From the NCBI GenBank assembly GCA_020091685.1, contig CM034592.1:39028705-39092704 (forward strand): DNA of 64,000 nucleotides, read 5' to 3'. The notes beneath the pieces were generated by a model. That model saw nothing but the letters and a program-made list of their open reading frames with translations, was not told the origin of the DNA and did no database searches. This document shows positions 1-12,145 of the stretch, piece by piece. Both the position numbers and the translations under genes were made by a program. Source of the stretch: Lutjanus erythropterus. Taxonomy: Eukaryota > Chordata > Actinopteri > Lutjaniformes > Lutjanidae. Numbering within the stretch: the first letter of the stretch is position 1; each line of letters starts with the position of its first letter.

Positions 1-613
1 TGGATAGAATCTAAAGGCACAGCCGGGGGGAAGGAGAGTGTCCAGTCTGGGGACTTCAGAATTGCTTCTCTGTTCTTTGACTGGTGCTGCGACCCAGAAA
101 ATGGACGGATGGACGGACAGAATTTTGCAATGCGCTGTATGCCACATGACATGGCCCATTCCCATCCAGTTATTTCCATCAGGCATTTTTCTTAAATTAG
201 ATTTAAAAAATTACAATATACACCAAAAGAATATAAACAGAGAAAAAAAAAAACTACCTGTAAATGGTTGACCCAAACTGTTTGTTACAATGACTGTATG
301 AGCAAAAACAAAACCAAAAAAAAACCAAAAAAAAAAAACCTTAAGTTTAGAAAATTTCAGCAGTGCATTCGACTAGTCCTGAATTGATGCAGCGACAGTA
401 TCTATTTATTAACTATCGCTTTGAAAATTCTTACTGCACTTGAGGTTTTGTTCATTGCTTCTATATTTTCCCCTATTTAAGGAGGAATATTCTATTCATA
501 TCTAATGTGATGTGATGATAGCCCTTTGATGCCATGATGGCAAATTACTGCCCATTTATTTTTTTGAATATCAAGGTAAACGTTATTTTTCCCAGCAATG
601 ACTTAGTTATTAC
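1..613 (-). other. arhgef17 intron, partial
   Basis: The intron begins with donor GTAATA just left of the 614-756 exon and runs off the window. It is AT-rich with short A runs near 240-340. No exon or recognisable element is seen. Confidence 0.85.
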
Positions 614-756
614 CTGAGTGGCGAGGCTGGAGATGTTCACGACTGTGACAGAGTTCCCGCAGCTTGCCCACACTGAGTCATCTAACACCAACAGTGTTCG
701 CACCGGTTCTGAGCCGAGGCTTACACATCTGCAGGAGTCAGGGTCCCAAAGGTCAT
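614..756 (-). CDS. arhgef17: arhgef17 exon, propeller blade
   Basis: This 143-bp exon has an acceptor with a long T tract ending TTTGTCCAG and donor GTAATA. Two leading bases complete an Asp codon, then 47 codons end on a codon boundary at Gln. The peptide begins DLWDPDSCRCVSLGS, continues EPVRTLLVLDDSVWASCGN and ends SVTVVNISSLATQ. Mammals have [23 protein letters not shown] at the corresponding place, so VRTLL-L-D-VWASCG is diagnostic. The following exons, containing the rest of the propeller and the stop codon, lie to the left of position 1; none is visible in 1-613. Confidence 0.97.
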
Positions 757-3700
757 CTGGACAAAAAAAAAAAAGAAATGCACTGCTCAACTACAACCAA
801 GCAATCACAAGTATGTAGGAAAATGCTTAAAATCACTGACTATTATCACAGCTATCCTACAGTTATAATAATAAACTCTGAACACATGCCCCCTGTCTGT
901 TTGAACACTGTCACATTGAGCGAGGCAATTAAATTCAATTCTTCCCACTTGTACCACAGCAAGTTCGCTTGCTGTTTACTTTAAAAATACTCTTAAAGCT
1001 ATCTAACGTTGTTGAGCAATTACTAAAGCATCAGTGGAGAGGGCTCACAGTGGAGGCTCGTTTGCTTTCACTCTAACAGCCATGTGAGAGAATATGTACT
1101 ACAGGTTGACTAAATAAATACTGTGAACTTCCATTTGAATCGCCACACACTGTGCAGCAAAATGTTTGCACCCCTTGCCACCCACATGCTAATAAGCGGT
1201 GCACACTTTAATCCACTTTCCAACTTCTTTATCATCAGTTCTCTCTCACGCGTGCTGTCTCGCTCTCTCTTTTTGCTTCATCAGTGTGAAAATGAAGCAG
1301 ACCTTTTTTCTTTGAGCTTTAATCACGGGGCACACGTTGCAGCTACCACAGAAGCACATTAGAAAGTGAATTACATAAGCATTTCCTTTGCTATGCGTTA
1401 ATGAAGCAAAATTAGGGAAGGGAGTGCACCCAGCCATTTAATTAACATTTTGAGTTGTTTATTTCTGCCTTTCATAGCGGAATAGCTTTACAATGCCTTC
1501 TGACTTCCACAGGTTAATTGCTTGGCATGTTATAAAGGTCATTTTTCCACCTTTTCAAAATTCACTCTTGTAAATGTCCCTCCGGCCCCTTGTACTAAAG
1601 CAAGACCATACCAAAGCGTCTCCGTCTTTAACACAGAGGGGGCTCTGAACCAAACATCTCTGCCTCGTCGTCTTGCAGAGTTTTTTCATTTCAGTTTTAT
1701 TTTATTGGAATAGTGGTGTGCATGTGTCAGTGAGGATCGCTAAAGCACATTACTCACTAAGCAACAATGTGTTTGGTGTATTTATACGCTTTTTGATACA
1801 AGTCTCAACTGAAACCTTGGCATTTCTTGGCTGCTGCAGACTTGTTTTTAGACAGTAGCACGCTAGTCAAGGGCATAAATCTTTAACAGATGTGCCGAAT
1901 CCACAAACATTCCCCGGCACCCTCCAGAGCTTTTCCCCTGTCCTTTTTTTTTATATACAAAGCATGAATAGTAATATTTAATCGGCATGCAGCAGCTTGG
2001 TGTAATTAATCATCCTTTCTGCTTGGGAGGAGAGAGGAGCACAGGAGGAAGGCAGGCACATTGACATACTGTGGCCAGGTAAGAAGAACCCAGTGATAGA
2101 GCTATTGTGCTCCCGCTGGCTGTGAAGACTGCAAACTGCTGCTGAGATGGTGTTAAGCCCCCCCTGGCCTTGTGCAATGCCTGACTAAACATGGCATGCC
2201 ATCTACCACATGGTGAAGTGTTATTTTCATACTTACAGCGGGTGTGAAAATCCGTATAGCATAAAAGGGAAAGTGGTTCTAAGGCAACTGTTTGAAAGTT
2301 CAATCCAAAATTAGACTGAATGAATTTTTACAAAGACTGAAAACGGGTTTAAAATTTATCACACAGGGATGTTAATCTTTAATCATTTATCAGTTAATTG
2401 CTGTTAAGAATGTGACCAATTTAAAATGTATTAACTGGCACTGTATGTTTTGTGTACCATTTCTCCAGCGCTCACAGGTCTTCTCGCAATTTAGTCTGGT
2501 CTGCCTTGTTAGTCTGGAAATGGCAATAATTGTGCTCCATTTGACATTCTTTTGAGCCATTTGTTAATTAAGGACAGACGGGCAACAGCAGCCATTTCGA
2601 GTCAGAGCTTTATTGTTGTTTTACTATTCTGTTTGTTTAAATTCTTTGTGCTTCATGAATTGTTTCACATAACTAATGTGCTGCGAGAAACGTTTAATGG
2701 CTTAAACTGAGAAAAAGACGTGCTTTGTATCTTATTCTTATAGATCATTAATAGATTATTCATTGTGTGTTAATTTGTGTTATCCCTCCCATTGTGTTAA
2801 GTATCGATTAAGGCAAACGCACGAAATTTGCAACTCTGCACATAACACAAATATTGACTACAATACATGTTTACTACAGAGCTGTTTTAAGAATTTATAA
2901 TGCTTTAAAAAACTAATTTGTACTAATTATTTCACTGTGGGGAAAAATATTGATTAACAACAGCTATTAGAAATTAACAATAAAATAAATTAACTTTTCA
3001 GTCCATCACATCTCATTAGGAGGCCGACATGCAGGTTCCTATCTACAAAAACAAAAAAGGAATATGAAACATTAGATAACCTCATCAGTGAATAACCAAC
3101 AAAAGTAATAGAAATGTAATTTATTGTGAAATTAATACATCCTGTGTGTCTAATTGTGTTTGTATTCCATTAGTCGGAACTAATACGTACAGCAAATTCT
3201 GGAATTCACACACAATAACAATGCTTTGTTAACTTGGACAACATTTCTTCAGTTTGATTGATATCACTCTGATTCAGAACTGAACTGTTTACACCGGCGC
3301 TAAACAAAGTAATCTGATTAAACGTGTGTTTACATGCTGTGAAGCATAACTTTTTTGACATGTGCAAACTGGTTCCGCCCACTGTGAAGCATCTAATCTG
3401 CTGGAAATTTGACAGAAGAAGAAGTGGTTCCGGTTTGCCAAACACCAGTAAACAAAGAAGTGTTTCCGCCCTATAATTTCCAGGTTTGACCCACATTGTA
3501 TCCTGGGAACAATATTAGCATCTTTTAAATCTGACCCCATGTGGATCAGCTTCCAGAGGTTATTCTGATTATTTATGGTTTATAACGGTCCATGTATATG
3601 CATTTTTGAAACCCCTCAGGATCGAACGATTCTCAAAATGCTAAGGTTTACACAACCCACTAAATCAGATTGAAAATGAATCCTGATTGAGCCGGATGCG

Positions 3701-4321
3701 ATCGGCCTCTTGTGATCGCAGTGTTCACATGAGGCATTTTTATTCTGATTGGGCCGTTAGTGTGATAATTTGTGAAATATTACAGTCCATGTAAATGCAG
3801 ACAGTGGCAGGCCTCGTTTACTGCGTCTTTAAGACGTGCAAGTTTCTAAAAGTCTTATTTAGAAAATACTGTCAATAGATAATTTTTCACGGCAGTGATA
3901 TTGATATGAAATAGTAGGGTAAACAAAGGTGTTTCAAATGATGCTAATTAAGGTCCCGTTCAATTTAGTGCAGCAGAGCTTTTCCAGTGAGCCAACAAGC
4001 AAAATAACAATGCACTGACTCTGTTTGATCTGAATGTAACAAAACTTAATTAGTACCACTGATAACACCTGTGTTTACACTACTATTTCACATCAGAATG
4101 GCTTCTGTGAAAAAGAGCTATTTGTCGTTGTAAATATATTTTCCATTTTTTAAATTTGTTTTGGCTTAATTTTATATTCTACCAAGATGAATTTAAAAAT
4201 AAAGCACCAGTGAAAATTGTACGTTCTCGTTTCCCCAGCAGACCACACACTGAGAACAGCAACAGGCATCAAAAACTGCAGCCATCAGTCTGAAAACAAA
4301 GCAACCTTGGAGGCACCTTAC
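757..4321 (-). other. arhgef17 intron, 3.6 kb
   Basis: This intron lies between the 4322-4479 and 614-756 exons. About 3220-3820 resembles a diverged small teleost inverted-repeat element (short phrases on fore-shortened 'vertically translated' junk frames, both strands), but I cannot define its ends. The remainder is AT-rich sequence without a gene. Open frames here, up to about 106 codons, lack family similarity and splice context. Confidence 0.6.
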
Positions 4322-4479
4322 CACTGTTACTTCTTCCATAAACCATCACGGTCCCGTTCCGCAGGCCTGCAAACAGGAAGCGGGAGGAGTGCTTCAGGCA
4401 CAGCACAGGGCAGCCCTCTGGGTTATGGAGGGTCAATAGGCATTGTGCTGCAGTGTCCACGCTGCCGTAGACCAGTATG
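4322..4479 (-). CDS. arhgef17: arhgef17 exon, propeller blade
   Basis: This 158-bp exon has acceptor TTGTTCTTCCAG and donor GTAAGG. One leading base completes an Arg codon with the previous exon, 52 codons follow, and one trailing base starts an Asp codon. The peptide ILVYGSVDTAAQCLLTL is followed by CPVLCLKHSSRFLFAGLRNG and TVMVYGRSN. Mammalian counterparts are ILLYSSVDTGTQCL, PVLCLRHSPFHLLAGLQDG and TLAAYPRTS. The repeated pattern of a G-x-x-(D/N)-G turn followed by a hydrophobic strand ending in Tyr marks two consecutive WD40-like strands. Splice phases on both sides fit neighbouring exons exactly. Confidence 0.97.
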
Positions 4480-5774
4480 CTGGAAGAACAAAAAGCAGCA
4501 CAAGCCAACATGATAAATGAGTGTCATTTGAAATGACAGAGTGCCTCGTTTTCATGCAGTTTGATTCAACAGTGCACTTTGGAGCAAAGCATTGTGTATG
4601 TGCAACCACTCTGTCTTTCTCATGTTTGAAATGCCATCTGAACTTTGCTGCATCTTATTGTCTTCTTCAGAATGACAAATGCACATTGCTGTTTGTTTCT
4701 CTCTGACTGAGAAGAAGTCTTTCGAGTGTGCTAAAATGCTGAAATTGTTTTTTTTTCCAGCGTGTTTTTTTCTTTTTCCCTGGACAGACGCTTATATTGA
4801 AAGGAATGAGTCAGCATAAAAAACTGCAGACATACGTATGATTTAAGTTCTTCTAGAAATGATGGAGACGCTTTATAATAACCATCATTTATAAATGGTT
4901 AATTCATACTTACTTAAACTTAATAACTTAATCGTTTTTTTTACTGTTAAGAAACCATTTATTAAGCAATTGTAAACATCATTTGCAACAATAAAATGTG
5001 ACGTGATGTGACGTGACCTAATGTATTATAATCACCACTTGCAACTTTATAATAGCCACCCAAATAATGTTTACAAACTAGTTATTAACATTATCAAACA
5101 GTAACTGTTTTATATTACACAAACGAATGATAAAATAACTAAATAATTAATTATAACATTACTAATAATAATAAACACAACATGACATGATAAAATATAA
5201 TTTCATTGTTTGTTAACAATGAAATAATTAACTACAGTAAAATTAACTATCAATTAACCATTTATTAAACTTGGTTATCAGGTTATCATATATATGTTAA
5301 AGTGTTACAGAGAATTAGCAACATGATGACTGAATCTAAAATCCAAGAATATTCTGTGTTTGAATCAAACAAAGAATGCATTCACTGTAACGAAGAAAGG
5401 AGACTGAGATCAAACCTATCCTCTGTTACACACAGTGGGGATCAGAAGGTTTATTGGATTTGAAAATGAAACAGTGATCTTAGCAGCAGCAGCAGTATTG
5501 ATGCTGTGTTAGGGTATCAACTCCGATTTCCTGCTTTGATGAAATATTGACAAGCAAATCTATACCGCCAGAAACCTCAGGGGACCGTAACAAAGGATAA
5601 TACGGGATATTATTTCACATCAACAGAAGCAAAGCGTTTGTGTTTTTACCTTTATATTTGTGCTTTTTTTTATGAACAATAAACCAAATTTCATCATTTC
5701 AGCTCATTCTATATCAACACAAAAGCCTATTTCTCGTTTTATCTCTGTTATGTTGTAATATATCAGTCTCTCAC
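4480..5774 (-). other. arhgef17 intron, 1.3 kb, AT-rich with short repeat motif
   Basis: A very AT-rich stretch at about 4860-5300 contains motifs such as TTGCAACTTTATAATAGCC and AATAATGTTTACA. The same motifs recur at 6838-7060, so the two stretches belong to one local repeat family. No coding feature is seen. Confidence 0.6.
4860..5110 (+). repeat. diverged copy of the ~90-bp TTGCAAC/AATGTTTACA repeat
   Basis: The order TTGCAAC, TATAATAGCC, AATAATGTTTACA, then TTATTAAC is shared with the three copies at 6838-7060. TTGCAAC occurs near 4983 and 5040. Copies are diverged, so this is an old repeat rather than a young array. Confidence 0.55.
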
Positions 5775-5989
5775 CGCCCATCGTCTGATCCAACACAAAT
5801 GTTGGCGCCAATCCCTGAGGGGGGCTTGTGAACTCCTGCCTCCACTTCCTCATTCGGAGAAGGTTCTGGCACATACTCCAGACATCGGACAGCGGAGCCG
5901 ACCTGCAGGCTCTTTACAGCTCTTGGCATGGGCCTGTTGAGGGAAAATATCTCTATCTGCCCCTGAGAAGCTTCTCCTCCGCCAGCCAC
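5775..5989 (-). CDS. arhgef17: arhgef17 exon, propeller blade with variable acidic loop
   Basis: This 215-bp exon has acceptor TCTCCCTACAG and donor GTGAGA. It starts on a codon boundary (V of the LW-V junction) and ends with two bases of an Arg codon. The peptide holds GQIEIFSLNRP, then PRAVKSLQVGSAVRCLEYVP, a loop EPSPNEEVEAGVHKPPSG, and GANICVGSDDG. Mammalian ARHGEF17 has GQVEIFSLNRP, PRTVKSF, VLCMEYIPE and TICLGLQDG at the same positions; only the acidic, proline-rich loop differs. The I-C-V-G-S-D-D-G strand followed by ILVY in the next exon is typical of a propeller blade. The start at 5989 is the splice acceptor; there is no initiator Met here. Confidence 0.97.
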
Positions 5990-6588
5990 CTGTAGGGAGA
6001 AAAAAAAAACATGGTTGAGAAAGGTCGAGACCCCATGTTAAGCTGTACCGATGGACTGAATCATAATGCCACGGGTAATAAACTATTCTGCTGAAAGAGC
6101 GGGAAAAAAAAGAGATAGGAAGAGCAGAGAGCAGAACCAAAGCCAGCCTCCCTTAAATCGTGCTTGCAATGTGTTCACTGTCTTAATCAAATCGTGGAGG
6201 CCAGAGGATAATGTGTCTTTGGTTAAACATTCTCTACCTGTCAGCAATTTAGATTTCAAGAAAGTTCAAATCAATTATCCTTTCAGACCTTGTCGTTTGT
6301 AGTCCTGACTCACTTTTTTTTTTTTTTTTTTGAATATCACTTAGAATTTTAAACACATTATGTAATGGATTCACAATGTCATCTCCAGAACATCAAACAA
6401 TTCTTAAAACTCTGCGATCTTTTCATCAGTGAAGAACAGAGGGGCTCTCATAAGTTTGTGAAAGGTTCTGAGTTGCTTAACAATGAGGGGAGTTTACGAG
6501 ATCAAGTGACGGATCTATTGCTGGAGTCAGTTCATGATGAAATGAAAAATAAAATAAAATAATTTTCAATTCATTAGGCTGACAACTG

Positions 6589-7315
6589 ATATTAACATGT
6601 CCAAGGTCACGCTGAACACTTGGCGCTGCGGTTCTCTGTAAAAAAAAAAAAAAAAAAAAAGGAGGAAACACAAGCATACAAACAGGGACTTTGAAAAGAG
6701 CTGTCAGTGGCTCAGTTTGGATTAACTGGAAGTTTTTATTATTCAGCACCTGAAGATGTGAAAAAAATCCTCTGAAGCAATTAAGAAATCAAACCTTGGA
6801 ATTTTTTTTACCAAATGAAGGTCAACCAGTCATAAGAGTTGCAACCCTATAATGGCCTTCCAAATGTTTACAGATGCACTAAACCATATTTATTAACCAT
6901 TTACTATACAAAGTATTATAAGCACCAGTTGCAACTTCATAATGGCCATGCAAATAATGTTTACAGCTGCACTACACAGTACTTATTAATGATTTACAAA
7001 GTAGGCAAGTATCAATTGCAACTTTACAATAACCGTACAGATAATGTTTATATGACGAATTGACCTCTGATATCAATTCGTGTCTGGTCACGCTCAACAC
7101 TCGGTGCCGCGGTCCCCAGTACAAATAAAGGAGGACACACAAGCATACAAACAGAGCCTTTGAAAAGCCGGGAGCTTTCAGTGGCTCAGTTTGGATTGAT
7201 TGGAAGTTTCTGCCATTCAACGCCTGTAGATATCGGACCCTTTCTAAAGACTTGTGAAAAACAATCTCCCTAACAAACGAGAAAGGAACCTTAGATTTTT
7301 ATCAAAAAAAAAAAA
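6589..7315 (+). repeat. direct segmental duplication flanking ~90-bp repeats
   Basis: About 6589-6800 and 7069-7315 are diverged copies of one segment, offset by roughly 480 bp. Shared landmarks are GGTCACGCT-AACAC near the start, ACAAGCATACAAACAG, TTTGAAAAG, AGTGGCTCAGTTTGGATT and GGAAGTTT. The left copy carries a 21-bp A run at 6640-6660 where the right copy has the short AAATAAA. Between them sit three copies of a repeat starting TTGCAAC at about 6839, 6930 and 7016, each followed by an ATAATGG/ATAACCG-type segment and ATGTTTA. Intron of arhgef17; no coding content. Confidence 0.75.
6640..6660 (+). repeat. poly-A run
   Basis: A 21-base A run inside the left copy of the 6589-7315 duplication, absent from the right copy. 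Confidence 0.95.
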
Positions 7316-9299
7316 AAGAAAGTTCCACCAATCAAAACAAGCTTTCCAAGGCGAATCACACCCCACGGGTCTTGATTTACTATGCACCACATTTATATTG
7401 GCCTTTGTGTAAGCCTGTCAATGCCAATGCTGAGAAAACGAAGACGGCAGGAGCCCTCCAACCTATCTCTGATGCGATTCCAATTAAGGTGGCATTGCTC
7501 CCGTTCCCAAACAATTAAAGCCTCGCTGTGGGTTTTCAACACAATTTCATCCATTACTCCTGTGTGAGGCCTGGGTCGACGTCCAGACAAAATACAATGT
7601 CCTTCATGGAAAAGAAGCACGGCTGCTTGCTGCTAGACGCTGAAGATTTATTCTCCGTATGAATCTCATCGTGTGAATGTGACATGAGCTAAATATAGTC
7701 TTTAGCTCTTCTCCTCCACACTCACCCTTATTTGCATGCAATCATTTGTTTGATTTGTATCAGCGTGCAGAATCTGGACAGGAGCGATCCTGTGGGCTCT
7801 TGAGAATGAGCCAGAACAAATAATGGTCTGTTGCACAGGCTGAAAAAAAGATAGGGAAGACTTATCTTGCAGCGCGGAGCCCAAAAAAACACGGCTTCAA
7901 GTGACTCTGTGTAACCAGAGCCAGAGGCAAGCCCCACCCCTCTCGCTCAGACTACTTCACAATTTATACATTCACGTGTCCATCTGCACCTCCGCACACA
8001 CCGCCGTCCCTGTCGACGAACACATCGTACCCTTCCCCCCTCCCCCCTTCTCTCCCTGCGCCCCAATATCCAGTGCAAATACTGTGTCCTGACAAAGTCA
8101 TCACTACTTATTTAGAGAAATAGATATCTGGAGTCGTGCCCTGGACAGATTCCTCCTCTCAGCTTGGGAGAAAACAAAAACTTCCCAAACAGTAAATGCT
8201 CTGCCAGCATTAATTAGATTGCTCTGGATGCAGTGAGGAAGCGTGGGAGAGTGGTCATGATAGCACACTCTGCTCAATTGTATTCGCCACATTAAGAAGC
8301 CAAAACCATGGGTCACCAGATTGTTGATGTACTCTGAAACGGGCGCATTTTTATGAATTCTAACTTCCTGAGTAAGTGCATGAGAGGAGAGATATAATGG
8401 TTGAGTTAGTAGTAGGATGTTGGGTAAAGTGGGACAAGGAAGGTGAAGGCAAACAGGGAAACACTGGGGTATCAGGCTGATTAGACACAATGTCATTACT
8501 CTGATCAAAGCACACAGAAATCCCCATGGCCCATCTCACTTTAACATGATTAGTGTCATCCCTTATTTGACAAGCCTGCCAGGGAGGTAGAACCAACTGG
8601 GGGCGGGAACACTCAGCCACTAATTATTCTTGCTGGATCCTCAGGCCTTCACTGTTATTTTTTTAGTGGATACCAGTTTGTTTTTGCCGTGGTTACATGT
8701 TGTACTGTACAGTATGTAACATTGACTGTGCTGGAAGAAGGTCAGATGTGCTCAGTGCTCACGGAGCTGCTGCTTGTCCTGTTTGCAAGAGTTTTTTCCA
8801 GAAATTCTGAGTAAGTGAGCAGGAATGTACAGCTAAGGAAATTCTTGTATGAAAGACCTCCAAGATGTTACTTAAGACGCCCTTACAGATAGCATAAAGG
8901 AGCCGCAGTTCTTGGGTCTCTATACAGGCAGGCACCTTCAACTTATTGAAATGCAGGAAGTGTACCAAAGTTTATTCAGAATATCAAATGTGACTGCCTC
9001 CAAATCAAAAAATGCAATTATAATTCAATCAAGAGGTGCATTTTCATTGTTTACTGAGCAATGCTCCATCTCAGTGAAATCTCAAACGGTTCCCTAAGAT
9101 TCAGATCCAAACTCTTTTTTTTTTTTCGTTTGAAAAGTTTTCCTGAAACTTACTTCCATGAAAAGACTTCTTGGACTCAAGTCAGGCATGTCACAAAAAT
9201 GTGACCTGAAATTTAACTTCATCTTGACTTACTTTAGACCTGACTGGGGTCTGAAGTAAGGAAACTGAGAAAGGAACGGTCATTATGTCTTTACTTTTG

Positions 9300-9660
9300 T
9301 CCAAAGGCTGCTTTGAAATGCCATTCTGGAACTGCCACAAACCTATATTCATTCTAATGGCCAGCTGGGGGCAGTTAGACTGGTTGCAAAAAGAAGTCCA
9401 GTAGTATGTGGGCTTATGGGAAAATGAGCCAACTTCTCACTTGATTTATTACCTCAGTAAACATTTTCCTTAAAAGTTTTACGATTTCAAGTGCTAGTTT
9501 CAAGTCTTCTTCAATACAGCATGATGTTAATTTTGACCATTAGGGTCCCATTTACAGTAAAATGATCTGTCAAGTCGCTACCATGGCAACCTCCCCTGTT
9601 CCACCCTCTCGTCCAGATACTGTATGGTCACATCATACAGGTAGGTGACATCACGGTTAG
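9300..9660 (+). mobile_element. unclassified teleost interspersed repeat
   Basis: The stretch contains ATGGCCAGCTGGGGGCAGTT, then a tract with AAAAAGAAGTC, TGAGCCAACTTCTCACTTGA, and TAGTTTCAAGTCTTCTTCAA followed by CAGCATGATGTT. I recognise this phrase order from a common teleost interspersed repeat but cannot name the family. A partial second copy lies at about 18240-18430, which independently shows it is repetitive. No coding capacity. Confidence 0.6.
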
Positions 9661-11208
9661 TTAACAGTTACAGACTTTAATGGTATATACCATGGTATAG
9701 TTGTTTCACTGAACATTTTAATGACAGCGTTTCTAAATGGCAACAGCACAGCAACTATTACTGAACTCTTATAACTGGGACACATTTCACATAACATAAA
9801 TGCATTTTAAGAACATCTCAAGTCTGTCAGACTTGACATTTTATTTTCATTTATCATTGCTGTAGGCCTAAAGTGATTCTTATATTGTCCAATTCTAAAT
9901 ATGTGAGGCCTATACACCATTTAAAAATAAAATAAATGATTTAATATTTTGTCAGCTAAAATGTTTCTCATAGCCGTCATCTGCAGCTTTACACATTTTC
10001 TTCAAAAGCTTGTTGGCGGCTATTTTTGAGTCTCTGTAGGCTAGCTATGGATGCTGAATCCAAAATAGCAAAGTGTCAGAGGAAAATAGAGAATTTAATA
10101 GTTGTGGCTCCAAACAGATTTTCTTTATTTTCTTTGGCCAAAACTGTCTCTTTTGAGAGTAAAGGTTGCTGACCCCTGTTCTATAGTCCTTTCTTCTTTT
10201 GTAGTTTCCTTGATTTGCACTGCCTTTGAATGGCATGAGAGATGACTTGGTCATGTTCGTCTCTTTGCTGTGCCTTTCTGCTGCGCTTTAAAAATAAATG
10301 AACTTTAGCTCTGCAGATAACGGAAGCAATTGTTAATGGCTTAATGTGCACAAACGCATGTGGGTGTAACGGAATTGAAACCTTTTCATGCAACACTTCA
10401 GTCTAGCATTCACTAACTTTAAACTCGGTGTAACTCGCAGCATGTGGACAAGCTACCTTTATTCCTCCAAATGGTGTGGGAGGCCAAGGTCAGGGGCATC
10501 TAAGTCATGTGTAATAGTATGAGCTCTAAGAGAAATTGAAGTCAGAGCATCCTTTGGCCCTGCAAACACTGATATCTCAGTGCCCTAAATGCCAGCTGCA
10601 CAATATCTGCCTTTCCCTATCTGAGTGAGCATCCAGTCCTCTTTAGAATAGCTCTACACAAGCAATTAAGTCTGAAACACTGAGCTGTACGCCGTGTCTC
10701 TGGGCCCACACTTGATTTAGCCACCTTTTAGGTTGAAAGAGGATTACCTGATAAATTGCCCACCATCTCCAAAAAGGAGGGGGAACAAAAAAGAAAAAAA
10801 AAAAGAAACTTAAAGATTAATAGCAGCTTCTTTGCATCATTTTTTTCCTCTGGATTCCCTCCTCTTTCTAGATACAGATAAAGTCCCACAAGTCCAGGGA
10901 TTGTGGTGTGATAGTCTGGCGCTACAATTTGCCCCACTCATCAGAAAGCACTCTGAGGCAGTTACCTACTACGGGCCTTTATACTGTATTAATTCACAGA
11001 TTCCTGGTGACATTTTGCAGAGAGAAATGGTGCATGCCCCATTCACAGCCTGGAGATACATTTTTTATTCTTTTTTAAATGAATGAGAGCAGAATGTGGG
11101 AAGGACAGTTAAATGGCCACGGTAATTGTGTTAAAAGCTAAAATTATCAGCAACTGTAAAATATGCATTATTTTGCCTTGTCATTGGTTTTAGTTATTTG
11201 GCATTCAG

Positions 11209-11250
11209 TTGAGTGTGTGGGTGTGTGCATGCATGCGCGCGTGTGTGTAT
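11209..11250 (+). repeat. GT-rich microsatellite behind splice donor
   Basis: An imperfect GT/GC-alternating tract (GTGTGTGGGTGTGTGC, then GCATGCGCGCGTGTGTGT) begins about 18 bases beyond the end of the 11268-11354 exon. In transcript sense it is CA-rich and lies in the first 60 bases of the intron. Confidence 0.8.
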
Positions 11251-11267
11251 AGGCAAGCATTACTTAC

Positions 11268-11354
11268 CCAGAGGTAGCCTTGAGGTAAGGAGGTGCTCGC
11301 TGCAGAGAAGCCCAACAATGCGCAGTGAACAGGATTGTGGAGGGCAGCTTCAAG
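11268..11354 (-). CDS. arhgef17: arhgef17 exon, first propeller strand region
   Basis: This 87-bp exon of exactly 29 codons has phase 0 at both ends, with acceptor TGTCTCTTGTAG and donor GTAAGT. The peptide begins [16 protein letters not shown] and ends [10 protein letters not shown], matching the mammalian segment around [20 protein letters not shown]. It joins in frame after the FWYP exon and before the exon opening with VAGGGE. LLGFSA together with GYLW-V forms the first blade-like strands of the C-terminal WD40-like domain. Because length and phase are both divisible by three, skipping it would keep the frame. A GT-rich stretch (CA-rich in the transcript) begins about 25 bases into the downstream intron. 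Confidence 0.96.
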
Positions 11355-12039
11355 CTACAAGAGACAAAATGAATATTGATTTAATATCCTACAGTACCAT
11401 GGCTCAATACTGCAACCCTTTTTTTTTCATTCTTTTGATGTGATCTCAAAAAATACCCTCTGGCACAAGCTGGTCACTCTTCACAAGGATACATGTGAAA
11501 TCAAAATACCTGCGAACAACAAAGTGCCTCTGCCATCAACAAGAACGATGGGTGGATGATTTTTAACCACATTACAAGCTATAAATGTAAGTGTATGAAA
11601 ACGCTGGTTTGCAGCATCGGCTGCTCACACATTAAGTCAATAAGATATGTTAAATGTTGCTACTCTTGCTAGTCGACACCAGAAATTCTTGTCGGTTAAA
11701 CGTGGTAGCCCTCCTGTTCCTGTGCTACCAGAGTGCTGCAGCCTCTGGTTCCCTCATCTGGAAGTCAATGTTTTTTTAAGAGGTCTAAATGTTTTGTTGA
11801 ATGACAAAATCCATCAGTAAAAAATTCTGAAATTCTTAAGTCTTACAAAGGTAGTTGAGAGAGAGATAGCTGAGGTTGTCAGGGACATTAAATATCATCT
11901 TGCCAAAAACTTGTCACTCAGTTCAGATAGCACCGAGTCACACTGAACAAAAAGTATCACAGACTTTTGTTTGCCAAAGAGGTTATTTTCTGTACAAAAT
12001 CAAAATCCCATTGCCTTTTTGTGGGTTCGAGCTTAAATA

Positions 12040-12145
12040 TACTAATGAGGGACGGGTTCGGGTCGGGTTCGGACAGAATTTTGTCGGGCTTGGGCCTGTT
12101 CAGGCTCAACTTTTCAGGCCCGATTAAAGTTCTAGGAGGGAACCA
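12040..12145 (+). mobile_element. GGGTCGGGTTCGG-type small repeat fragment
   Basis: A GC-rich island in AT-rich surroundings with GGGTTCGGGTCGGGTTCGG, then TTGTCGGGCTTGGGCCTG, then TTTTCAGGCCCGATTAAAG. These phrases occur in a frequent fish repeat with CGGGTC/CCCGAC ends. Only a fragment is present, and I cannot assign a superfamily. The overlapping short frames on both strands are by-products. Confidence 0.5.

Larger units (their letters stand above)
5990..11267 (-). other. arhgef17 intron, 5.3 kb
   Basis: This intron holds the duplication at 6589-7315 and an interspersed repeat at 9300-9660, described separately. The rest (7320-9300 and 9660-11267) is single-copy-looking intronic sequence with short A/T homopolymers. 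Open frames such as the 134-codon minus-strand one at 8104-8508 have no start context, similarity or splice logic that I can recognise. Confidence 0.65.
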
